Assembly: GCA_003161205.1 (NCBI GenBank)
Contig: PMOU01000114.1
Location: forward strand, 4,840-27,302
Source: Actinomycetota bacterium
GTDB lineage: Bacteria; Actinomycetota; Actinomycetes; Streptosporangiales; Streptosporangiaceae
DNA length: 22,463 nt
Reading direction: 5' to 3'
Made by a program: the position numbers and the translations under genes. Positions 7,582 to 14,976 of this stretch are shown here, piece by piece; position 1 is the first letter of the stretch, and each line of letters begins with the position of its first letter. The notes under the pieces were generated by a model. The model searched no databases. It had not been told where the DNA came from and saw nothing but the letters and a program-made list of their open reading frames with translations.

Positions 7582-9056
7582 CGGCTCGCACCCCCCAGCT
7601 CCAGCGGGGCAAGCTCCTCCGGGGCCAGCACTTCGGCGACGCCTTCCAGGCGGGCCGCGCGGGATGCCTTCACCAGGACCACGTCGCCTGGCTTCAGCAG
7701 GTCCCCGAGCACGGCCAGCGCGGCGGCGCCGTCGGGCACGCCGACCGCCTCACCGTGCCATGAGCGCACCCGCCGCGCGCCGGCCAGGATCGGTGCCGCT
7801 TCCTCGCCGACCGCGATCAGCCCGGCCACCCCGGAACCCCCGGCCTGGGCGGCGAACTCGCCGATCTCCTCATGGCTGGCTTGGGAGGTATCGCCGAGCT
7901 CGGCCATGTGGCCGAGGACCGCGAAGCCGCGCCCGTCCCGCGCCAGGTGAGCGAGGGCGTCGATCGCGGCCCGAACGGACTCGGGGTTCGCGTTGTAGGC
8001 ATCGTTGATGATCGTCACTCCGTCCGGCCGCCGGCGGACTTCCATCCGCCACCGGCTGCGCGCGACCGCGGCGCCAAGGCCGTCCGCGACACCGGCCAGG
8101 TCGAGGCCGAGCTCACCGGCCAGCGCCGCCGCGGCCAGCGCATTCGGCACGTTATGCGCGCCGTGCAACCGCAGGGTGACCGGCGCTGAGCCGGCCGGTG
8201 TCAGCAGCGTGAAGCTGGGCCGGCCGAGGTCATCCAGCCGCACATCGGCGGCCCGTACCGACGGCTGGGATCCCCGGGATGACTGGAGCGCGTGGGATGA
8301 CTGGGGCGACTGGGTGCTGAAGGTGACGATGCGGGCCGAGGTGCGGGAGGCCATGGCCAGGACGCGGGGATCGTCGGCGTTCAGGATCGCCACGCCCCCC
8401 GCCGCGGCCTCGGGCAGCGCCTCGACCAGCTCACCCTTGGCCAGCGCCACCTGGTCAAGGCCGCCGAACTCCCCGGCGTGCGCGTGCCCGACGTTCAGCA
8501 CCACGCCGTAGCGGGGCGGCGCGATGCGGCACAGGTGGGCGATGTGGCCGACGCCCCGCGCGGACAGCTCGAGCACGAGGTACCTGGTCGCGAAGTCCGC
8601 CCGCAGCACGGTCAGCGGGAGGCCGAACTCGTTGTTGAACGACCCGGCCGGCGCGATGGTCGGCCCGAGACGCTCGACCAGCTGTGCGGCGAGGTCCTTG
8701 GTCGAGGTCTTGCCCGACGATCCGGTGATGCCGGCGATCTTCGCGGCGGGCAGCGAATCCACCACGAACCGGGCCAGCGCGGCCAGCGCGGCCTGGACGT
8801 CCGCCACGAGCACCGCGGGCACCGGGACCGGGCGGGTAGCGAGCACCGCGGTCGCGCCCGCAGCGACGGCGGCGGAGGCAAAATCATGCCCGTCCGACCG
8901 CTCCCCCGCGACCGCCGCGAAGAGCCCGCCGGGGGCTGCCCGCCGGGAGTCGATGACGACCTCGCCGGTGACCATGGCCTCGTCGCGCGACGCAGCCTCG
9001 CCGTTCAGCTGGCCGTCCGTTATCCGCGCGAGCTGCGCGAGCGACAGCGGGATCAC
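7578..9056 (-). CDS. murF: MurF, UDP-MurNAc-tripeptide:D-Ala-D-Ala ligase
   Basis: MurF is the cytoplasmic ATP-dependent ligase that adds D-Ala-D-Ala to UDP-MurNAc-tripeptide. The GTG at 9056 overlaps the murE stop (GTGA) and gives an N-terminus [17 protein letters not shown] typical of the family, 492 residues in all. A GTG five codons upstream (9071) is also in frame. Domain 1 is a MurF-type N-terminal domain. The ATP loop is [12 protein letters not shown] (about 110-121), followed by [22 protein letters not shown] and NADDPR, with [15 protein letters not shown] in the C-terminal half. A glutamine- and serine-rich stretch near residues 248-268 is encoded by an 18-bp tandem repeat and looks like a species-specific loop insertion. 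It is coupled to mraY by ATGA. Confidence 0.96.
   Translation of the reverse strand: MIPLSLAQLARITDGQLNGEAASRDEAMVTGEVVIDSRRAAPGGLFAAVAGERSDGHDFASAAVAAGATAVLATRPVPVPAVLVADVQAALAALARFVVDSLPAAKIAGITGSSGKTSTKDLAAQLVERLGPTIAPAGSFNNEFGLPLTVLRADFATRYLVLELSARGVGHIAHLCRIAPPRYGVVLNVGHAHAGEFGGLDQVALAKGELVEALPEAAAGGVAILNADDPRVLAMASRTSARIVTFSTQSPQSSHALQSSRGSQPSVRAADVRLDDLGRPSFTLLTPAGSAPVTLRLHGAHNVPNALAAAALAGELGLDLAGVADGLGAAVARSRWRMEVRRRPDGVTIINDAYNANPESVRAAIDALAHLARDGRGFAVLGHMAELGDTSQASHEEIGEFAAQAGGSGVAGLIAVGEEAAPILAGARRVRSWHGEAVGVPDGAAALAVLGDLLKPGDVVLVKASRAARLEGVAEVLAPEELAPLELGGASR
8276..8311. repeat. 18-bp tandem duplication inside murF
   Basis: Two adjacent 18-bp copies (8276-8293 and 8294-8311) share GGGATGACTGG-GCG and differ at three or four positions. 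They encode a repeated six-residue Gln-Ser-Ser unit in MurF, in a Ser/Gln-rich loop of the central domain. Being in frame, the duplication lengthens the loop without breaking the enzyme. Confidence 0.75.
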
Positions 9057-10708
9057 CGGTTCACCACCCACGGGTCCAGCGCCGAGGTCAGCGGCCCCGC
9101 CTCCAGGGGTCCCAGCGGGTCCGGTTCCGGCGGATCCTGTCCGCCCTGATCCTTTCCCTGCTGGTCCCGTTCCCGCCCGGCTAGCTTTCTGTGGGCTAGC
9201 GCCGCGGCGGTGACCTGGCGGTCGTCGAACGGCAGCACCGCTCCCGCGACGTACTGGCCGGTCTCGTGGCCTTTGCCGGCCACCACGATGACGTCGCCCG
9301 GCGCGGCCAGCGAGACTGCCTGCCAGATCGCGGCGGCACGGTCGGGCTCGATGATCACCCGGGCCCGCTCGTCCCGCGGCACGCTCAGCACGCCGTCGAG
9401 CATCGCCGCAAGTATGGCGAGCGGGTCCTCCGAACGCGGATTGTCGCTGGTGAGAATGGCCACATCGGCGAGGGACGCGGCCGCGGCGCCCATCATCGGG
9501 CGCTTGGCCCGGTCCCGGTCACCGCCGCAGCCGAGCACGATGATCAGGTTCTCCCGGGTGACCGGCCGCAGCGACCGCAGCACCGCCTCGACCGCACCCG
9601 GCTTGTGCGAGTAGTCCACGAAGGCCGTCAGGTCCAGGCCGGGTCCGGGCACCCGCTCGAGCCGGCCGGGCACGCCCGGGCACGCCGCCACGCCCGCCAC
9701 CGCGTCTTCGAGGCCGACACCCGCCTCGACCAGGGCAACCAGGGCGCCGAGCGCGTTGGCCACGTTGAACACCCCGGCCAGGCCGATGGACACATCCGCC
9801 TCGACCCCGCCCGGGCCGATGATCCGGAACGTGCTGCCGTCCGCGCCCGACCGGACGTCGAGCGCGCGCCAGTCGGCCTCCTCGGCGCCCGCGGCCGAGA
9901 AGGTGGTGATCGGCACGGGCGCTGACGCGGCGAGCCTGCGTCCATGCCGGTCGTCGATGTTCACCACCCCGATCACGGGCGGGACGAACAGCGATGCCTT
10001 GGCCCGGAAGTAGTCCTCGAGGTCGGCGTGGAAGTCCAGGTGATCCTGGGACAGGTTGGTGAAGACCGCCACGTCGAAGCGGGTGCCCGCGACCCGGCCG
10101 AGGCTGAGCGAGTGGCTCGATACCTCCATCGCGGCGGCCGTGACCCCGCGCTCGGCCATGACCGCGAACAGCGCCTGCAGGTCGGGAGCCTCCGGCGTGG
10201 TCAGGGAGCTGGGCACCACGTCCGTTCCGATTTTGGTCTCTATCCCGCCTACCAGACCGGTCCGGTGCCCGGCCGCGGCCAGGCCGGCTTCGATCAGGTA
10301 CGTGCTCGTGGTCTTGCCGCTCGTCCCGGTCACGCCGATCAGCCCGAGCCGGCTCGACGGGTCCCCGTACACCCAGCACGCGATCTCGCCCAGCCGGGCA
10401 CGCGGGTCGTTGAGCACGAAGACCGGCACCCCGCTGGCCACGGCCCGGGCCCGGCCGTCCGGGTCGGTCAGCACCGCGACCGCGCCCGCGGCCACCGCAT
10501 CATCGCAGAACGCGGCCCCGTGCACCCTCGTACCAGGCAGGGCCGCGTACAGGTCGCCGGGGCACACCGCGCGGGAGTCGAGGGTGACTCCGGAGACGGA
10601 ACCCAGCTCGTTCGGAGAAAGGGCGGTATTCGGGTCCAGCCGGACGCCCAGCAGCGAGCTAAGCGCCGACAACGGCCGCTGCGGTTGATGCGCGGGACGG
10701 ATCGCCAC
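9053..10708 (-). CDS. murE: MurE, UDP-MurNAc-tripeptide synthetase (meso-DAP type)
   Basis: MurE adds the third stem-peptide residue to UDP-MurNAc-L-Ala-D-Glu. The 551-residue protein has the uridine-binding N-terminal domain (SGVTLDSRAVCPGDLYAALPG, 39-59) and the ATP loop GVTGTSGKTTSTYLIE (125-140). TTPEAPDLQ and EVSSHSLSLGRV follow, with the FRAKASLF lysine (Lys237) that is normally carbamylated. DNPR at 422-425 marks a meso-diaminopimelate-adding enzyme, and GKGHE is at 478-482. The first 30 or so residues and the last 40 (Gln/Asp/Gly/Pro-rich, 511-551) extend beyond the conserved core and are probably disordered. The start is a GTG at 10708, 19 bp after the ftsI stop, without a clear ribosome binding site. 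The stop overlaps murF. Confidence 0.96.
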   Translation of the reverse strand: MAIRPAHQPQRPLSALSSLLGVRLDPNTALSPNELGSVSGVTLDSRAVCPGDLYAALPGTRVHGAAFCDDAVAAGAVAVLTDPDGRARAVASGVPVFVLNDPRARLGEIACWVYGDPSSRLGLIGVTGTSGKTTSTYLIEAGLAAAGHRTGLVGGIETKIGTDVVPSSLTTPEAPDLQALFAVMAERGVTAAAMEVSSHSLSLGRVAGTRFDVAVFTNLSQDHLDFHADLEDYFRAKASLFVPPVIGVVNIDDRHGRRLAASAPVPITTFSAAGAEEADWRALDVRSGADGSTFRIIGPGGVEADVSIGLAGVFNVANALGALVALVEAGVGLEDAVAGVAACPGVPGRLERVPGPGLDLTAFVDYSHKPGAVEAVLRSLRPVTRENLIIVLGCGGDRDRAKRPMMGAAAASLADVAILTSDNPRSEDPLAILAAMLDGVLSVPRDERARVIIEPDRAAAIWQAVSLAAPGDVIVVAGKGHETGQYVAGAVLPFDDRQVTAAALAHRKLAGRERDQQGKDQGGQDPPEPDPLGPLEAGPLTSALDPWVVNR

Positions 10709-10727
10709 GGGGTGAGATTACCTCCAA

Positions 10728-12713
10728 TCATGGCGCCGTAAGGCGTACCTTCGCAGGTACGGCTCCGTCCGGCGGGATATCCAGCGTTGCCAGCGCGTCC
10801 TTGGCGACCTGATAGAAGACCGGGCCGGCGACGACATCACCGAAGTGGCCGCCGTGGCTCGGGTCCTGCACGTTGACCGCGATGACGAGCTGCGGGTCGT
10901 TGCCCGGCGCCATGCCAATGTAGCTCGCCCCGTACTCGCACAGGGCGCACTTGGGGCCGGTTTCTTGCGAGGTCCCGGTCTTGGCGGCGATGGCGTAGCC
11001 GGGGATGATCCCCCAGGGCTGGTCACCTTCGGCGTCGACCGCGGGCACCTGCTGGAGGATCTGGAGCAGCTCGTGGGCCGTTTTGGCCTGAATGACCCGG
11101 CGCGAGGAAGGCGGCGCGGACGGGGTGTACTTGCCCGCGGAGTCGGTCGTGCCCTCGACCAGGGTCGGCGTCACCCGCACGCCGCCGTTCGCGATCGTTG
11201 CGTACACCTCGGCCATCTGGATCGCGGTCGTCGCCACCCCCTGCCCGAAGGACAGCGTGTACCGGGTGTCCGCCGCCCACTGCGACACCGTGGGCAGCAG
11301 GCCTGCGCTCTCGCCCGGCAGGCCGAGGCCGCTGAGCTCGCCGAGGCCGAACGCCCGCAGGTAGTCGTACTGCGTCTGCTCGCTGACGTGGTTGGCGACC
11401 TGCGACATGCCGATGTTGGAGGAGTGCGCGATGATGCCGGCGATCGTGTACCGCTCCCCCGGCGACCATTCCGCGTCCTGGATGACCTGGCCGCCCTCGA
11501 CGATCTCCGAGGGGATGTTGTAGGCGCTCATCGGCGTCTGGCCGCCGTGCTCGAACGCGGCCGAAGCGGTAATGACCTTGGCGGTCGAGCCCGGCTGGAA
11601 TACGTTCTGCACCGGGATGTCGGTGGCCTGGGCCGCGTTGGTGATCGTCGACGGGTTGAACGTCGGCCACTGCGCCATGGCCAGCACGTGCCCGGTCTTC
11701 GGCTGAATGATCACCACCGTGCAGTTGGCCGCCTTGGTCTTGTCGACCTGAGCCTCGCACGCCTGCTCGGCCGCGTACTGCAGCGCCGGGATGATCGTGA
11801 GCCGCAGGTCGCTGCCGTTGACCACCGGCGTGACGGTGCTGCCCGCGAGCGGGATCTCCTGGCCGTCGGTGCCGTCCTGCACCTGCTCGCTGCCCTGATG
11901 GCCGGCCAGCAGTGCGTTGTCGGCCAGCTCGAGACCGGCTCCGCCCTTCAGCACACCGTTGTCGGTGCCGGTGAAACCGATGATGTTCGCCGCGATGTCG
12001 CCGTCCGGATAGGACCTGGCGTAGCTGGTTTTCATCGCGATGCCGGGCAGGTCGAGCCCCGTGATCTGGTTGCTGACCTGCGCGGACACGCCGGTAGCCA
12101 GCACCACGTACTCCGCTGAGGTCGGATGCTGTATCAGGTTCAGGATCGCCGCCGAGGTCATGCCGAGCGGGGCGGCCAGCGCGTTGGCCACCTGCTGCTC
12201 CTTGGTGGCGTTCCCGATCTCCGGCGGGTCGGCGTAGACCGTGTAGGTCGCCACGGTCATCGCCAGGACCTGCCCGTTCGCGCCGGTGATGCTGCCGCGC
12301 AGCGCGGGCTGGTAGATCGTCCGCGTCCGCTCTTGCGACGCCAGCTTGCGGTAGTTGCCCGACTCCATTCCCTGCAGCTGGACCAGGCGGCCGCCCAGGA
12401 GCGTCAGCACGAAGACAATAGCGAGCAAGGTGATGCCGAGCCGGCGGCCTGGGTCGCCGCGAGGGGGTAGCCGACGGGCGCGCGGCGGCCTTAGGCCGCC
12501 TCGGTCCGCGGGCCGGGGCCGCTCACCTGTCCTTTCTCCGGGGCGAGGCGGGGCCGGCGCTCCGGCCCGGCGTATCCCCGCCGGCGGCCTTCGCCGCGGG
12601 TCCGGACCGAGTGATCCTGCCCTGGCTGGCCGCGCGGGGTGGCCGCGCGGCTGCGGGCGGCGATCGTCTCGGCGATGAGCCTGCGGCCGGCGGGTGGGGT
12701 CCTGCGGTGTCAC
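10728..12713 (-). CDS. ftsI: FtsI / PBP3, septal class B penicillin-binding transpeptidase
   Basis: FtsI cross-links septal peptidoglycan in complex with FtsW. The 661-residue protein starts with an unusually long cytoplasmic segment of about 90 residues, rich in Arg and Pro, then one transmembrane helix (92-114). The PBP dimerisation domain includes RGSITGANGQVLA (139-151). The transpeptidase domain carries S376-T-A-K379 (SxxK), S431-S-N433 (SxN) and K578-TGT, all intact. Two cysteines near the active site (KCALCEY, 588-594) could pair outside the cell. The GTG at 12713 overlaps the ftsL stop as GTGA, so translation is coupled. Its catalytic domain acts outside the membrane and is the target of beta-lactams in this family. 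Confidence 0.96.
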   Translation of the reverse strand: MTPQDPTRRPQAHRRDDRRPQPRGHPARPARAGSLGPDPRRRPPAGIRRAGAPAPPRPGERTGERPRPADRGGLRPPRARRLPPRGDPGRRLGITLLAIVFVLTLLGGRLVQLQGMESGNYRKLASQERTRTIYQPALRGSITGANGQVLAMTVATYTVYADPPEIGNATKEQQVANALAAPLGMTSAAILNLIQHPTSAEYVVLATGVSAQVSNQITGLDLPGIAMKTSYARSYPDGDIAANIIGFTGTDNGVLKGGAGLELADNALLAGHQGSEQVQDGTDGQEIPLAGSTVTPVVNGSDLRLTIIPALQYAAEQACEAQVDKTKAANCTVVIIQPKTGHVLAMAQWPTFNPSTITNAAQATDIPVQNVFQPGSTAKVITASAAFEHGGQTPMSAYNIPSEIVEGGQVIQDAEWSPGERYTIAGIIAHSSNIGMSQVANHVSEQTQYDYLRAFGLGELSGLGLPGESAGLLPTVSQWAADTRYTLSFGQGVATTAIQMAEVYATIANGGVRVTPTLVEGTTDSAGKYTPSAPPSSRRVIQAKTAHELLQILQQVPAVDAEGDQPWGIIPGYAIAAKTGTSQETGPKCALCEYGASYIGMAPGNDPQLVIAVNVQDPSHGGHFGDVVAGPVFYQVAKDALATLDIPPDGAVPAKVRLTAP

Positions 12714-13267
12714 GGGGCGTACCCGGGGACGTTGATCTCCGCGTCAGACTTGGAAACCTTCCCCGAGATGATCTTTCCGTTCTTGACGTTGATGAAGCGC
12801 AGGTCCGGATCCTGCCGCATACCGAGCTGCTCAGCCTCTTTGGCGATCACGGCCGGATCGGCCGCCTGCGCCACCGCGTTGGTCAGGGTCTGCTCCTGGC
12901 GGGTCAGGTTGGCGTTCTGCTGCTGCAAGCTGGCGACCTGGAAGGTCCCCTGGGCGAGCGTGGTGCTGATCACCAGCAGCGATACCAGGGCACCGCCGAG
13001 CAGCCCGATGAGCAGCAAGATGAACGGCGCCCGGGGGGAGCGCGTGCGCCGCTTGGCGACGGTAACCGGCTTGGCGCCCGGCTCGATGACCGGCTTGGCG
13101 CCTGGCTCGATGACCGGCCGGGTGTGGCGCGGGGAACTGTACGGGCTGTGTTCGCCCGGGGGGGCGACCCCCCGGAACCCCCCGGGACTGGGGGAGATCC
13201 TCTCCCCCAGACCCCCCTGGCCCTGGCGGCCGCGGACGCCTGTTGGCGGGATCGTGTCTGTGGCCAT
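12710..13267 (-). CDS. ftsL: FtsL-like septum formation protein
   Basis: The position between rsmH and ftsI and the bitopic layout identify an FtsL-type divisome protein, which with FtsQ and FtsB activates FtsWI. With the ATG at 13267 it has 185 residues: an 80-residue basic, Pro/Gly-rich cytoplasmic tail, one transmembrane helix (82-102), then a coiled-coil-like stretch (108-150: VASLQQQNANLTRQEQTLTN) and a short C-terminus. An AAGGGG site at 13275-13280, 7 bp away, supports this start. An ATG at 13288 overlapping the rsmH stop (ATGA) would add seven residues. Two oddities sit in the tail: an exact eight-residue tandem repeat (VIEPGAKP) and a segment encoded by a hairpin-rich G/C-run element. 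FtsL sequences are poorly conserved, so the symbol rests on context and topology. Confidence 0.85.
   Translation of the reverse strand: MATDTIPPTGVRGRQGQGGLGERISPSPGGFRGVAPPGEHSPYSSPRHTRPVIEPGAKPVIEPGAKPVTVAKRRTRSPRAPFILLLIGLLGGALVSLLVISTTLAQGTFQVASLQQQNANLTRQEQTLTNAVAQAADPAVIAKEAEQLGMRQDPDLRFINVKNGKIISGKVSKSDAEINVPGYAP
13065..13112. repeat. 24-bp tandem duplication in the ftsL cytoplasmic tail
   Basis: Copies 13065-13088 and 13089-13112 are identical but for one base (C at 13079, T at 13103 region), and each begins ACCGGCTTGGCGCC. A five-base start of a third copy follows. The duplication is in frame and gives two VIEPGAKP units, which suggests recent slippage or unequal crossing-over in a segment with loose constraint. 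Confidence 0.85.
13156..13216. repeat. G/C-run hairpin element inside ftsL (REP-like)
   Basis: Two perfect hairpins lie close together. The first, 13156-13175, has an 8-bp CCGGGGGG/CCCCCCGG stem and a four-base GCGA loop. The second, 13188-13210, has a 9-bp CTGGGGGAG/CTCCCCCAG stem and a five-base loop. Runs of five to seven G or C flank them. On the minus (coding) strand four G-runs occur, so a G-quadruplex in the mRNA is also possible. The look is that of the small GC-rich repeats often seen between actinomycete genes, here translated in frame. Confidence 0.65.
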
Positions 13268-13284
13268 GTTATTGCCCCTTTGGA

Positions 13285-14289
13285 TCATGCTGCTTCCCTG
13301 ACGCGTTCCGCGGCCCGCAGCCGGGCGGAGGCCGCACGCGGATTACCGGTGACTTCTTCGCTGTCCGGGCGCTCGGCGCCCCTGGTGAGCAGGCGGAACT
13401 GCGGCGCGGCCGCGGGCGCGGGCACCGGCAGGCCGGGCGGCGTCTGGTCGGCGGACAGCCGGACCAGCTCGCGCTTGACGATGCGGTCCTCGAGCGAGTG
13501 GTAGGCCAGGACCACCACGCGGCCGCCCACGGCCAGCACGCCGAGGGCGGCGGGGAGCGCCCGCCGCAGCGTGCCGAGCTCGTCGTTGACCTCAATCCGC
13601 AGCGCCTGGAACGTGCGCTTGGCCGGGTTACCGCCCGTACGGCGGGTCGCCGCGGGGATCGCGTCCTTCACGATGGCGCTCAGCCGCTGTGTTGAGGTAA
13701 TCGGAGCCTGAGCGCGCTCGCGGATGACCGCGTCGGCGATCCGCCGGGCGAAACGCTCCTCGCCGTAGTCGCGGAGCACCCGGGCGAGTTCGGCGGCTGG
13801 ATAGCCGTTGATGATGTCCGCCGCGGTGAGGTCCCTCGTACGGTCCATCCGCATGTCCAGCGGAGCGTCCTGCGCGTACGCGAAGCCGCGCTCGGGGTCA
13901 TCGAGCTGAGGTGAGGACACGCCGAGGTCGAAGAGCAGGCCCATCACGTGACCCGGCTCTATCGCCTCGGCACCCGCCCCCGGGGCCGCGCTCAGGATGG
14001 CCGGGATCTCGTCGTACCGGGCGTGCACGAGGATGACTCGGTTCGCGAACGGTGCGAGCAGCTCGCGGGCCGCTTCGATGGCGGCGACGTCGGCGTCGAC
14101 GCCGACAAGCAGCAGGCCAGGGCACGCCTCGAGCAGGGCGCGGGCGTGCCCGGCGCGGCCCAGGGTAGCGTCCACGAGCACGGCGCCTTCACCAGCCAGG
14201 GCAGGGGCGAGCAGGGCAGTAACACGCTCGGCGAGCACTGGTACGTGCTGGGCCTGGTCCACGCGTCTGTCTCCCTGCCGTGCGGTCAT
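13285..14289 (-). CDS. rsmH: RsmH (MraW), 16S rRNA m4C1402 methyltransferase
   Basis: RsmH uses S-adenosylmethionine to methylate N4 of C1402 in the 16S rRNA decoding centre. The ATG at 14289 is preceded by AGGA at 14295-14298 and gives 334 residues starting MTARQGDRRVDQAQHVPVLA, with HVPVL as the usual beginning of the domain. An upstream ATG at 14349 lies within a long inverted repeat and adds 20 unconserved residues, so it is less likely. The AdoMet loop reads VDATLGRAGHARALLE, followed by LLFDLGVSSPQLDDPERGFAY and PLDMRMD. RTGGNPAKRTFQALRIEVNDEL and LAYHSLEDRIVKRE appear in the C-terminal half. The C-terminal ELVRLSADQTPPGLPVPAPA part is Pro/Ala-rich. The stop overlaps one candidate ftsL start. 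Confidence 0.96.
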   Translation of the reverse strand: MTARQGDRRVDQAQHVPVLAERVTALLAPALAGEGAVLVDATLGRAGHARALLEACPGLLLVGVDADVAAIEAARELLAPFANRVILVHARYDEIPAILSAAPGAGAEAIEPGHVMGLLFDLGVSSPQLDDPERGFAYAQDAPLDMRMDRTRDLTAADIINGYPAAELARVLRDYGEERFARRIADAVIRERAQAPITSTQRLSAIVKDAIPAATRRTGGNPAKRTFQALRIEVNDELGTLRRALPAALGVLAVGGRVVVLAYHSLEDRIVKRELVRLSADQTPPGLPVPAPAAAPQFRLLTRGAERPDSEEVTGNPRAASARLRAAERVREAA

Positions 14290-14339
14290 GCTGTTCCTGC
14301 GCGTTCCTGCTGTGTCCTGTGTGCGGCGGCTCCCTCCGC

Positions 14340-14409
14340 CGGTCCCCATCCGCTGGCGCCGGCTGGCACCGGGGAAGTGGTGCCAGCAGGGAACGGCGGA
14401 TGGGGACCG
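14340..14409. promoter_or_regulatory. 70-bp nested inverted repeat between mraZ and rsmH
   Basis: The outer arms, 14340-14353 (CGGTCCCCATCCGC) and 14396-14409 (GCGGATGGGGACCG), are a perfect 14-bp inverted repeat. The inner arms, 14362-14370 (GCTGGCACC) and 14379-14387 (GGTGCCAGC), are a perfect 9-bp repeat around an 8-base loop. The two stems are separated by symmetric 8-base internal loops. It starts 11 bp after the mraZ stop on the transcribed strand and ends 50 bp before the rsmH start. There is no T-tract, so it may be an attenuator, a U-tract-less terminator, an mRNA-stabilising structure or a small repeat element. Confidence 0.75.
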
Positions 14410-14420
14410 ACTCGCGAGAG

Positions 14421-14852
14421 CTACAGGATTCCGGGGAGCACCTCCTCAGCCGCCTCAGCGAACGAATCCTCTTGTCCGGCGAGGTAGGTCTCCCACGCCT
14501 GGGTGTCCCAGATCTCCAGACGGGTGTTCGCGCCGATCACCACGCAGTCCCGCTGCAGCCCGGCATAGGCGCGCAGCGCGGCCGGAACGGTGATCCGGCC
14601 CTGCTTGTCGGGAAGCTCATCGGAGGCGCTGGCGAAGAAGACCCGGCTGTAGTCCCTGACCGACTTGGCCGTCACCGGCGCGGTACGCAGCGCCTCGGTG
14701 ATGCGGGTGAACTCCTCCTGCGGGAAGACAAACAGGCAGCGTTCCTGTCCTTTGGTGATCACTACTCCCCCAGCGAGCTCTTCTCGGTACTTCGCGGGCA
14801 GGAACAGCCGGCCCTTCTCATCTAGCCGGGGCGCGTGAGTACCGAGGAACAC
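14421..14852 (-). CDS. mraZ: MraZ, dcw-cluster transcription regulator
   Basis: MraZ is a ring-forming DNA-binding protein with two SpoVT/AbrB-like half-domains that binds direct repeats in its own promoter. The GTG at 14852 gives [20 protein letters not shown], the usual beginning, and has GGAGG at 14862-14866, nine bases away. A GTG two codons upstream (14858) sits too close to that site. The 143 residues contain both DxxxR motifs, [14 protein letters not shown] in the first half and [15 protein letters not shown] in the second, so both DNA-contact surfaces look intact. The C-terminus ([12 protein letters not shown]) is acidic. It is the first gene of the dcw operon. Its promoter is covered by GTGGRG repeats, consistent with autoregulation. 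Confidence 0.96.
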   Translation of the reverse strand: MFLGTHAPRLDEKGRLFLPAKYREELAGGVVITKGQERCLFVFPQEEFTRITEALRTAPVTAKSVRDYSRVFFASASDELPDKQGRITVPAALRAYAGLQRDCVVIGANTRLEIWDTQAWETYLAGQEDSFAEAAEEVLPGIL

Positions 14853-14868
14853 AGGCACTCACCTCCCC

Positions 14869-14915
14869 GACCACATATCCTCCACTGCGCTCCACTGTAC
14901 CCCACATCTCCCCAC
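14869..14915 (-). promoter_or_regulatory. MraZ-box array at the mraZ promoter (5 repeats)
   Basis: Read on the minus strand, GTGGGG lies at 14910-14915 and 14900-14905, GTGGAG at 14890-14895 and 14880-14885, and a degenerate GTGGTC at 14869-14874. The steps are 10, 10, 10 and 11 bp, about one helical turn, so all boxes face the same side of the DNA. The first two boxes fill the spacer between -35 and -10, the third overlaps the -10, and the last two lie in the 5' untranslated region. This layout fits repression by MraZ, by analogy with the tandem boxes known upstream of mraZ in other bacteria. Confidence 0.8.
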
Positions 14916-14921
14916 CGTCAA
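14894..14921 (-). promoter_or_regulatory. mraZ (dcw operon) promoter
   Basis: On the minus strand a -35 TTGACG (14916-14921) and a -10 TACAGT (14894-14899) are separated by 16 bp, a good match to a housekeeping sigma promoter. Transcription would start near 14887 and leave a leader of about 35 bases before the mraZ GTG. An AT-rich stretch with AAAAA directly upstream could act as an UP-like element. Confidence 0.65.
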
Positions 14922-14926
14922 CGTAA

Positions 14927-14941
14927 AAATCGCCGCGATTT
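14927..14941. promoter_or_regulatory. AAATCG-CCG-CGATTT palindrome upstream of the mraZ -35
   Basis: Six-base perfect arms flank a three-base centre, and the site ends five bases before the mraZ -35. It is the most AT-rich patch between the two opposed GTGGRG arrays. It could be the site of a second regulator or simply part of an UP-like element; no known operator was matched. Confidence 0.4.
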
Positions 14942-14976
14942 CGCCGAAGGCTCCACTGAAGGGGCAGGTAGACGCG

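Noticed and set aside
6640..7950. 436-codon plus-strand ORF opposite mraY and murF
   Set aside because: It is a GC-bias shadow with Gln/His/Arg-rich composition opposite two certain genes.
14290..14349. Upstream ATG at 14349 as the rsmH start
   Set aside because: It lies inside the nested inverted repeat and adds unconserved residues, while the ATG at 14289 has an AGGA site and the usual N-terminus follows.
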